A stretch of DNA of 64,000 nucleotides, taken from the NCBI RefSeq assembly GCF_001039355.2, contig NW_019775780.1, positions 434,001-498,000 on the forward strand. Direction: 5' to 3'. The stretch is from Lingula anatina (taxonomy: Eukaryota > Brachiopoda > Lingulata > Lingulida > Lingulidae). Under the pieces are notes generated by a model that saw only the letters and a program-made list of their open reading frames with translations, did no database searches and was not told the origin of the DNA. Below, piece after piece: positions 1 through 11,100 of the stretch (positions are counted from its first letter, which is position 1; each line of letters opens with the position of its first letter). Position numbers and translations under genes: made by a program.

Positions 1-6
1 ACATAC

Positions 7-3000
7 CGTGCAAGCTGGATAAGTATAGGTCTGTAATTCCTGAAATGAAAAAGATAACAATATGAGCTTCTAAAAAGATTTATACCAAATATACTTCCAG
101 TTAGTAGCCATCAAAGAACTTGAAAATCTTCAAAACAGGTTCATTCGCAGTCTCCAAACAGTCTTTTGACAAACACATGCACCTCAACAAAGAACTATAA
201 GAAACGTATGTAATATATATACAAGAATAAAAGAAACATTATTTGGATAATTGTAAACTAACCTTGTCCTTCACTATATAACTGTTGATCAGATACACAA
301 GGGTATTTGTGACCCACAGTAAGATGGTGTCCCCTATCAGGCGTGGCACTAGACCCCTAATATGTGCAAAATATATTAGTTATAAAACGAGCAAAATTAC
401 TTAAACACCACTTCATATTTTTCCTCTTATTTCTGTAGTTTTAATGACTTTAAGGGTAGTCTGAAATCTATCATTCTAAGGTATGTGAGGCTGTAAATAA
501 ACCCTCCCTTGCCAGCTAACAGTACCTATTCAATGAAATATCAAATACATTGAGAAGTAGATTGCTTCCTAACTACAGACATCATCATCCTATGCTTGGA
601 TATTATTTCTGTCTTGACTAATGCAAACAACAGTTATGTTATATCAAATATATTACAGAATGCTTGGAAAACTGAAAACTACTTACGCAAAGAACCCCCA
701 AATCCCCTCTTTTTGATATATCTCAGAATATGGTGTCAGCCATCCACTGAAAAAAATTTTGATCATCAATCTGATATCATAATAGCATTCATTCACATTT
801 TCACTCATTTTACAAAAAATATACTTGGCAATTTCTCACAAATGCTGAACAACTTGAAAGTAATATGGGCAATTTGGGTCTGAATGGTAGTTCAAAGTGA
901 CACCCTGAAAATGCCAATATGTGAAAAAAGAACATTTCAACATTTCACAAAGAAATTGCATAACTCAAGAAAAATAACCCCATCAGGCTGGTTTTCAAAA
1001 TTGTCCTGTATCCTGTAAGTTTGGATACAATTTTTCAAGTGTTTTCCCACTTAATGTGTTATCTGCATTGCATGTATGCTGGAAAAAAAAAAAAAAAAAG
1101 AACAGCTTTACTGTATTTAATGAATGTTCATCAGTTCTGTAAGTTTGAGCAAAAGGTAAAATGTGGTCTCTGAAAGTGCATGGTGACAACAACAACAGAT
1201 GCAGGTGATGGCTATATGTACAGACACAACATGAAAAAATTAAAATAAAATTTAAAAAATTAATAAATAAATTAATAAATTATTTAATAAAAAAGTGATA
1301 ATTCAACATGGTTGAATTATTACAATAAGATGAAACATATAAAATCATGAAACATTTTTCCGTTTAACTTTGTCCTAAATTTTACAGTTTTATTTTAAGT
1401 ACCTGTAAATATCTTCTCTTCCTACAAATTCTGCCATGGATCGCACCATTATCACTGCAAAGAGAGAAGCAGATGTACAAATGACAAACATGAGACACCA
1501 TCATTACTGCAACATCTAAATATTCTTCCAAAAGATTAAAAAAACCTTTATACTGCTGTTAGTTAAGATATGTAATCCTTAAGCCCCTATTTATTAACAA
1601 GTTTTCTTGTAAGCCTTAGCTCATCTAAAGAAAATCTTCTTAAAATATTATACTTGAGCCTCTTGTAAGCCTTGGCTCATCTAAAGAAAATCTTCTTAAA
1701 ATATAATACTCCAGCCTCTTGCTATGTCAACAAGTCTTCTTGTAAGCCTTAGCTCATCTAAAGAAAATCTTCTTAAAATATAATACTTGAGCCTTTATAT
1801 ATTAAAATGTCTTCTTGCAAGCCTTAGCTCATCTAATGAAAATCTTTAAATATTTTACATGAACAATATAATACAACTTGCAAGTACCATTAGAACTCTT
1901 GGATCCAGTGGACAAATTCAGATACAAAAAAGACACTTAAAATGTATGGTCACAGGAGTTTTGAGCCTGCAGTATCAATTTTATGGTCTTATTTTAACAA
2001 ATCAAATGTGTCTCTTAATCACTCTTATCATTTAAAATTTTTTAATTAAAAATATTTTGATTAACTTATCACTGCAAAGAGAGAGGCAGATGTACAAATG
2101 ACAACTTAATCTTTTAGTTTTAATAACTATTATATTTGTTTTTAATTTACGTGTAGTTTTAGTTCTTATATAATACTTGGGCCTCTTCATATTAACAAGT
2201 CCTTTTGCAAGCTTTTCCAGGAATGGATTTTTAAATAAAACCTTGCAGTATTATACTAAACAGGGCCTGAGATTCCCATCGAACTGCTTGAGCCTATTTA
2301 TAACAAAATGTTTTCTTGTATAATTTACCTTGGAATGGATGGCTTATGATAATCCCTGCATACCTGGCAATCATGTCTTGTGTAGTCTGAAAGAGTATAA
2401 TATTGCTTTTTATCTGAATAATTTCCAAACTTTAGATGGAAATGTTGATTTTGTGAATGTGTCAACAAAATTCTGCAATCAAATGAATCAACTTACACAT
2501 CTACTGCTCAACTTTCTGTTGATCAACATGGTTCATGAGTTTTGAAATATATCTCAAATTAATATCAACATTCTCCTCAAAACTTACCAACATTATTCCA
2601 TGTGGTAAAACCTTGCACACATGAACTGTTCATGTATACTTACCTCAAGGAGGTATTTCTTCACAGATCCCTCTGGCTCATTTGCATCTAATGTCCATTT
2701 GCTTTTTAGTACCTGGTACAAAAGTAATCACACAATCTATTAATAACCTGTGGCAAATTTTGTAATAACAAAAGCAGTAACATTGTTCTCCTTTGGATAA
2801 AACTGTTCTCTTACATTTTACATAATAATGGCTTTACAAGACTGAACTGAATTTGCTGTTTATAAAATAAATACATAAATAAAAATAAAACAAGGCTAAG
2901 CAATATACAGTGATATCATCCTTTTGGAAAGTGGACCCATTGCATTTTTTCCTTAAAGATGTTAAAAAGCTAGTTAAAGCTGACATATAGACAGAAAACC

Positions 3001-4604
3001 TTTTAAGGAGTAAACATGGAAAAGTGACAAAATAATAAAATTAAGGCCTGGACGCCCAGCCCAAACGCCTACTACAAATTCAGGGCCAAAATTACTGAAA
3101 GGAATGCTGAGATAAGAAAAATAATCCTGGGTTGTTTTCAAACTCAAACTGTATCTTAGGACTGTAAATTATAAGTTTTCCTTTTCTTGGGTTTATGAAG
3201 GCAGTGTACAAAGTAGTTTTTTTTGTCAATTTTGATACAACAACCCTTAAACATATTTATCACCAAAGTTAAATTATGTACTGCTGTTGCTGTGGACATT
3301 TAAAATGTAACAATCACACCAATGAAATTTGAAGTCACACCGTGAAAATGTGTGAAAAAAATTAATCCAATCTTTAAACTTGGGATATGCTTTAGTCCCA
3401 AAAAATCATTCTTATAACTTTAAGAATAACAAGTAATGTTGGCAATGGCAAGCAAGTAATGGTTGATGTTTTCAGAAACATAGGGGCTGCACTTAAAATT
3501 ACAAAGAGAAAAACTTACCTTTCTTATTGAAGCTCCAACATAGTTGGAAGTCAGTGTACTTATCAACCTAGGTGACAGGCCACGAAATAGACCAGTGAAG
3601 CCATCAGTTCTTCTTATGTGACCCACTGAAGAAAAAAGCCCATTCATATTTTTGAAAATAAATGACAAATTTAGTCACATATTTAAAATACACAAGAATT
3701 AGTGCCACTTAGTAACAAGGATTCAATTATATATTTCTGAACACTTTAATAAATTTGTATACCATTATTCAAAATCCCAAAAGTGCATTTCCATATTTTC
3801 CTGACCTTGTAGCTTTTTTACTAAAAAAAATGTAGTAGCTTCCACTCCTAACAACTTTACCTCAAAAGCATTTCAAAGAATGGTTTATTCAAAATTTTCC
3901 AGGGAAATGATGTTATAGATGACAAAAGTAATGACCATTCAACATAACAAATAGTGTAAAAATTGAATAAACTCAATCTACTTTACACTGAAACATCAAG
4001 TAACACAACCTATAAGTACACAAAAGTTGATTAAGTTAATTAGTTTGGAGGAAGTTAAGACATCTTGTGGTTTAACAGCCTTGTTCTGAAACTTACCGTA
4101 GGCGAACACCCCTGGGTACGCTAAGATGTCTTTACCAAACCAGATGAAAGATTTGGTCTGGTATGGTGATAAAGGTTCATGTCCAAGCTGAAAAAAAAGA
4201 AGAAAATTCAATGTATGATGCAATTACTTTCATTTTTTATAATCACAATGTTATGCCTGTTATGTTTTGATGTGCTTGCCACCCTCTATTTTGTTGACTA
4301 CAATGGGATTTCACTGTAATATTCATTTGTCTTGATTATTATACACCACTGTTCAGTGAAAACAGGTAAAATGATATAAATAAAACGGTCAGACGAAGCT
4401 GATCAGGATGAACCGGTCTGATGATGATATGGGAATTTATCATGATGCTCGTCTTGTCTTGTTGAATTTTTTCACTAATTTATGAAACGCAGAAGCAATG
4501 AGTATCACAGGGATGTGACTCACCTGTATTAAAACCCTTGCATAGGTAAACGGGTGGGAAGCGGTTGAGACCGCTGTGGTAAGAGCAAATTGACCTGCAT
4601 CCAT
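7..4604 (-). CDS. MTCH2: Mitochondrial carrier homolog (MTCH2-like), 3'-truncated
   Basis: Nine exons on the minus strand: 4604-4524, 4187-4097, 3625-3519, 2712-2644, 2386-2329, 1454-1403, 746-687, 356-263, 39-7. All are bounded by AG/GT, and phases join into one 215-residue frame, against about 303 for human MTCH2; the C-terminal third lies left of the window. Visible landmarks are a short N-terminus beginning MDAGQF, SHPFTYARVLIQLGHEPL, the carrier-repeat-like stretch TGLFRGLSPRL (about residue 72), a second SHPFQVIMVRSM, and KEGIWGFFAGLVPRL followed by a hydrophobic helix. These match the MTCH family in order and spacing. The strict PxD/ExxK/R carrier signature is degenerate, as is usual for this family. 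Known role: outer mitochondrial membrane protein that inserts tail-anchored proteins and binds tBID. I cannot separate MTCH1 from MTCH2 orthology, since invertebrates usually have one gene. Head-to-head with TRAPPC10. Confidence 0.9.
1591..1857. repeat. Degenerate tandem repeat in MTCH2 intron (about 55-77 bp units)
   Basis: Four consecutive copies of a unit built around cttgtaagccttagctcatc and aaagaaaatcttctt, ending in a tacttgagcct-like tail, starting near 1591, 1662, 1718 and 1795. The second copy lacks the 5' part of the unit. Shorter displaced remnants (gggcctcttcatattaacaag and a tgagcctatttataacaaaa stretch) occur near 2180-2215 and 2288-2325, so the array was once longer or has been invaded. 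It lies wholly within the intron between exons 2386-2329 and 1454-1403. Confidence 0.85.
2067..2104. repeat. Duplicate of an MTCH2 3' splice-site region
   Basis: These 38 bases match 1450-1487 with a single a/g difference. The 1450-1487 copy is the real polypyrimidine/acceptor region of the exon at 1454-1403. The copy at 2067-2104 therefore carries a second, decoy acceptor (TTTGCAG on the minus strand) in the same intron. Reading on from the decoy in the frame left by the preceding exon meets a stop codon within four codons, so its use would truncate the protein. Confidence 0.8.
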
Positions 4605-5118
4605 GATACCACACTGGGAGAACGTGAAGTAGGAAGATTACCTTTATAATTTACAATACGCGCGTGTAAATATCAAACACCTATTTTTAGTTGAACCTTT
4701 AATTTGGGCGTATAGCTGAAAGAAAAAAATAGACAATGTAGATATTCAATTAATTTTCTTATTAAATATATATCTAAGCAATGGTAATGAATTTTCTTAA
4801 AACAAAATCAGCTGTGCTCACTCAATAGATTTTTACGCGCTACAATAATGAATAAACATTTCCTGTCTTCAATACGAAAGAGCAAAGTCGGTGTAGACTA
4901 GTTGATTTTTTACACGGAATTTCTAAAGTTATATGGCATTTTGTATATGCACATGTATATGCTTAGTACTGTTTTTCAAAGAACTGAAAAAATTATATAA
5001 TTAGGCACGCATAATGGTATATTTAGCAGTAATTCAGCAATGAGACGTGCAATCTGGCTGATGAGTGAGTGATGCCTGACGAGAGATGTAGGCTTGGCTA
5101 ATGTAATTGGTTGACAAA
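4605..5118. promoter_or_regulatory. Probable bidirectional promoter, MTCH2 / TRAPPC10
   Basis: The two start codons face away from each other across 514 bp. This interval must contain both 5' untranslated regions and both core promoters, unless distal non-coding exons exist, of which I see none. It holds scattered CpG-containing motifs (acgcgcgtg near 4660, acgcgct near 4836) in otherwise AT-rich DNA, and no convincing TATA box. The placement is direct observation; shared regulation is inference from the geometry. Confidence 0.55.
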
Positions 5119-8100
5119 ATGGAGAAAAGACCAATAATTACTTGTAAGCAACATTAAACTTTGTTAGATCATCAAAATTTACCCATGGCATTCACTTAGG
5201 GCTGTGTGCTATTGTTGGTGACATCAAACACCGTCATAAATGATGAAGGCTTGGTTGAAATTTAAATGGCCATACGCCATGTACAGTACTTGCTGTAAAC
5301 ACGACATGCAACAAAAATCCATTAGGCTTCCTCATATCCAGTATGCCTACCAACTCATATTGCTACTTGGTTCTTCTTCACTTTAAAGTATTCCATCTGC
5401 AGATGTTGGGGATAATTTCCATGCTTTTTCTCATATTTTTCTCCTCTTATTTTCACAGGTTATGGGGACCAGACGCTGTACTCTTCCCTCTGCCCAGCTG
5501 TTACAGAGATGCTGCCCAGGGCTGCTGTGGAATGGAGGAGGTAGGATCCAAAACACATGCAATGTGCAGTATATTAGACATGAAAATAAAGATAAAAGCC
5601 AAGTGTGAGATTGTTTTTTTGTGAGATACGTTTTATGAAGGGTGACCACTCTGACCTTTAATCACATAGTACCGTATGAGTTAACTACTTTAAAATGCCT
5701 ATTATGAATTTTAGTGGACTTGAGAGGGGTGGCTCCTACTGATTGCTTATATGTTACCACTGTTGAACTGTGATTCAGGTTCACATTCATGTTTGGTTTA
5801 TGTGAAATTATATATGATTTTAAGGTCCTATGGTCGACCAGCAAGAAAAGTCTGCGTGGAAGCCACATTTGTTCCATTCGATGCAGAGATATTCAAAGCC
5901 AAAGAAGCTGATGACTTCTGCCAGTTGACAAGTCTGCCTTACTTTCACTTGTACTGGACAGACTGTGTATGTCTCATATGTTCATAGAACTGTGTTTTCT
6001 TTACTTTTGATTACTTTATTTTTTGCTATCAAAGATGAAAGAAATTAGTTTCTTTTTACCTATTTCCAGGTATTAACTATTTAGATAGTTATTGTAATGG
6101 AAATTTTAAACTGAGTCATTAGTTTATTGAAACTGTTGACTCTTTTCTTGTTTTTGCATATTAACTTTTGCTTATCACAACTTTTAGGATCTGGACACAT
6201 ACAAATCCAGTATTAGAGACCACATAAGTACTTGGTTGAGTATTCTACGGAATTATGGAATTAGTGATTGGATGATTGTAGTGGTGACCCATGATGAAAA
6301 GAGTGTCAAGAGCAAATTACTTCCACGAACTAATGTGTATGACAAAGTGAAGAATGATTTCTGTGGGAAATATGCTGACAGGTCAGTTGTCCATTGTACA
6401 ATTATGGAAAATCTATATTGCAAAAAATCTTTGGCATGTAAACAGTCAGTGCAAATTTTTTGGGATACTAAGGTCAAAGCATCTGCGTGCTCAAAACTAA
6501 CAAATGTCAATTAAACTAAAGCCTAGCCTGGCTAGGCTTTAATTTTATTGACTTTTGTCATGAGGGCAGTGTTTGTATGTTTTTTATATGTATATTTTGT
6601 ATATTATATATATATATTTTTGTATATTTTTTTGTACAATATCAATCAATACCAACCCACTTTAAAAAAAAGTGGGTTGGTATTGATTGATATTGTTTAA
6701 AAAAAAAAACAGTAAGAAACTGTAGAGAAAAAATGCTTAGTACACAATGTGTTAACATATCTTTGTATGGCAGGCTGACAACACTGACATGTAGGATTAC
6801 TTGGTACTTTCAACTTTCTATATTTTAAGTAAATATACAATGTTACAGGTGTGTTATGTTGGCAGAGCCTTTGAAGTCTGATCCCCGAAGTTCTGAGTCT
6901 TGGAACAATTTCCTCAACAAGTTTCGTGTGCAGATTTTAGAGTCATTCAATATTTCTTTGAACAAATTTGAAGAAAAACTGAGGTCACAGAGAGAACTGA
7001 GAACACAAGCAGGATGGGATTTTTGCCAATACTTTCTCATGCAGGTGAATAATAACCATGAGACAGCAATCACATTTTTTATTACTATGATGTGATAAAA
7101 TCGATTTCTGAAATATGTTAATAAATGTGCTTATAAATCTGGTGAGTGTTAGTTACATGATTGTTTTCAGTTGTGGTTGAGGAAAAAAGATGATAAAGTT
7201 TTTTAATTTATTTTGCAGGAGGAACTAGCTTTCATGTTTGAAATGCTTGGTGTGTATGAAGATGCCTTAATCCAATATGATGAACTGGATGCCCTCTTTA
7301 GCCAATTTCTTCTGAACCATGCAGCTGGAGGTAATTACATGTTCTTTCAAGAATACTCTTTCACCACCACATTCAGTTATACTGCTGTTCTTTCTAGGTC
7401 TGGTCTAAATTTATTGGGCAGTGTTACTAGAGAGAGAATCTATCAAACTATTGATTATTTTGTAAACAACCATATTAGATTGAAAAATTGGTAATATCAA
7501 TTTTTTGTTACAGCTACAGCTGAGTGGATTACTAACTTGACCAAACCTTGTGAACATTGGGAAGGTTTAAACCTCTCTCGACCTGTTGATAAAGAAAAAA
7601 GGTAGGGTTATATTAATAGTGTTTCATGTGCAATAAGTCTAGTTAGTACTTGCATTCTTAAGATACAGTATTGTACTGGTCCCTTTTCTTACAATGGAAA
7701 ATTAAAAAAGTTAGTGGCATATTTTTATTGTAAATATATTCACTGTCAAAGTGATGTCTCTGCTTCAGGTATCAGATCCAGCTGAACAAAATCACCCTCC
7801 TTGACCTGCGAAGTTACCTGTTCTCCAGGCAGTGTGCCTTACTGTTCCTGCTGTACAGACCCTGGGAGGTGGCACAGAGGTCCATGGGCTTCATGCAGAC
7901 ATGTGTACAGGATGTGGAGTTGCTGGAGGTATTAACATATGCATTTTTACTCATTGTAAAATAATTGATAATTGAGTATGAAGCTTGAAGTTGTTTTTGT
8001 AACCTCCACTATGAAGATTCCTGTTTATTAGTGGACAAGCTGTCTGAGAAAGATGTTAACAAATTTTGTTGAGATTTTCAGGATAGTTTTTTTCAGGAGG

Positions 8101-11100
8101 GAAAGAAGCTATAACAGTTTCGAATGAATCTAGGTCTCTTAATATTTTAAAAGGATCTTTATGCCCTTTTCCTTGATGTCTACATTCTTGTGGTTGTCTC
8201 TAGCATATGTATTGTTCTGTTCAAATGTAGGAATTTGCTTTAGAAATTGCCTTTCCTATTTAAAGGCTGATACAACATTTAACTGCTGTTATTAAATAAA
8301 AATCATGAAAAAGGTGATAAAATTGAATCACGTTTTGTTTTTGTTGACTGAAATACCTATTTTAATGTCTGCATTATATACCTCAAATGCCCTTCAAACA
8401 TTCTACAGTGCACACATATATACTTCTCTGTCTCCACCAGGTCCATACCCCTCCAGGCTCTCTGGCTTGCTGGGTGTTCCTCAGCTGCATGGAGACGCTG
8501 CAGGCCTGTGAGAAGTTCAGTCAATCTGGGCAGGTGGCGACATACTCTTTACATACAGCCAGCTTGTGGGATTACACTAGAAAGAAGGTAACATTACTGT
8601 TGATGTGTTAATGAATTGGAATGTTATTTTTTTTGGTGTGCACAATGAAGTTATATTACTGTTGAATTTGCCAGTGAAAAAAGTGGGGACTGTGGTCTGA
8701 TATTACATAAGTTTAATATGTGGATAATTGGATGATATTTCTGGAAAAGTCAATGCATTCATGTTTCACACATTTAATTGCTACACTTTGGAAATATATC
8801 TTTAAATATTATTAGTATTGCAAAGTTTTTTTATGAAACTTCAAAATAATGAAAATCTAGTTTAGCCCATGATTTATGTAGTTTTATGATATACTTCAGC
8901 TGTATGAGTTAGGTGAACTATGTGGGCTGTTACCAGGAATGACCCCATCATCTGAACAGCTCCATCTTGTGGTAGATTTAGTTGCTGGAATGAGAATTCT
9001 GGAACAGAGGGAGGGGGAGAGTCCGAAATCCAAGCTGCAAGAAGCCTTGTCATCACAGACAGCTTTTCAAAAGAATTATCTTGTAAGTAAAATTAGCCGA
9101 ATGGAAATGTTTTAGTAATTTTTAGTGTTACAATAACAAAGTTACAATATTGTAATACACTTGATTAGGAAAGGGGATGTTAGTGAAGGAGAAAACCCAC
9201 AGGGAATGAGATTGAAAGTTTGTATGAAATGTGTTATTAGTTGTGTTGCTTTCTAATATTTTGTCCAAGGCTAAATAACATGTCTAGGGAAAATATTTTT
9301 TTCACAATTAGGAACTGTCAGAACTAGCCATGGGAACATTTAAACACATTGGAAGGATGAGGTCAGCCAAACGGATTGGGCAAGATTTGGCAGACTTTTA
9401 CATGTAAGTGTACAATAGAGCCTTGCAGCAGTGGCTCTGAACTATTACAGTGGTCCATATACTGCCCATATGCTCGATAATAAATGTCTGTATTATGTTT
9501 TTGATTAAAGTATTTTAATATTTCAAAAATACTTACATGTACTTTTTAATACATCTGAAAATACATTTTTCAACTTTTTTCTCCTTGTAGAAATCTAAAT
9601 AAAGTATGAGAAAAGCTCACTAAAGTCTTTGTTGGTGAAAGGATATGTTACTGTCTTAGCAGTTTTTTCTACTTCAAAGTATCTTTGTGAAGTGAAAAGA
9701 TACTCCTAACAAAAAAAATAGAGCAAAGTGTTATCCTATTATTGAGTTTTATATTTTATACTATATTATTTTTGACTCCATAGTAAAGTAGACTTTTGTA
9801 TGACTAGTAATTTTTATCTGGATTTGGAAATGTTTCTATAATATCATGTTTAATCCAGGGGACTTGGTGAGTACAGCAAGGCAGAGGGATTTTTGCTGGA
9901 TGCCCTGAAGATGTACAAAAGAGAAAGGTGGACCAGCATAGCAGACCATATCCGGGTCAAGGTTGCTCAGTGTCAGGAAAGAGAGGGATCAATATCAAAG
10001 TATCCTTGTCTGTTATGCAGGATTAGCTACACTTAGATGGTTTTTGGCCTCAAGGGCTTTTAATTTTTGGCAAGACAGATATATTCATCACTTTTCATAT
10101 CCTGCACCAGTGTTAAGTCTAATGAAACGGACATAAGTGTGTATCTGTGAAAAGTTGATCCATGAAACTTTTTATTGAAAACCATGATAAATCCATGGTT
10201 TGAAAAGCATTTGCACATGCCAACAACATTATAAATACGGCTTTCAGTATGATAGATATTTTTTGATGATAAAAAGTTTTAGTATTAAGGCAGTCAAATG
10301 TAAACTTAATAATTTGTAAGCAACCAAATCGATGGTTTTCACTAACGTCAGTCCTTTGTATAATGTAAAATTGCATATATATACAAAAGCTACATTACAG
10401 TGGGTTATCTGACATCCTTTACACCGTGCTCAGATACCTTCGTTCATGTGTGTGTATTGCAAGCAGCCAAGACTTGGATGATGACTTGAGAATGGATTAC
10501 TATAGAAAACTACTTAAGCTAACAACAGATGTCTCAGGTATCCGTGGCTTAAAATATGTAAATCAACTTTAATAGCCTCTCAGAACCTTTTGTTTTCTTA
10601 TTTCTGGTACACATAAAACACAGGTTGTTATTTGCCTGAGTTATACATAGAATATGATAAAGTCACATATTATCATCATAGGAATTTCATTAATAGGCAA
10701 AAACTGATAAAACTTTCAAATATTGCCAATATAGGGTTATCCTAAATTACTTCATGTGTATTTCTTTCTCAGATGGCCCATACACCCTGAAAGCCTACCC
10801 CTTGCTGACATTTGACAAGCCTCTCCTGGATAAGCAAGTCTGTATAATAGGTGACCACATCACAATAACACTAGGTGTAACCAATCACCTCCCAGGACCT
10901 ATCACGTGCAACATGCTAAGCATTGCCCTGGAACCCTCAGGCAGTCGTGCGCTGCATGGGCACCATCACGTGCGGCACCACAGTGGCACCAGCTCTAGCA
11001 GCATGGAACTGTGTCTGGATACTACGAAGTATAAAGTATTTGAGGAGTATGAGTATACTAGTAATGGCCAGGTGCAAACTATAAGACTTCAGTGCCATGA

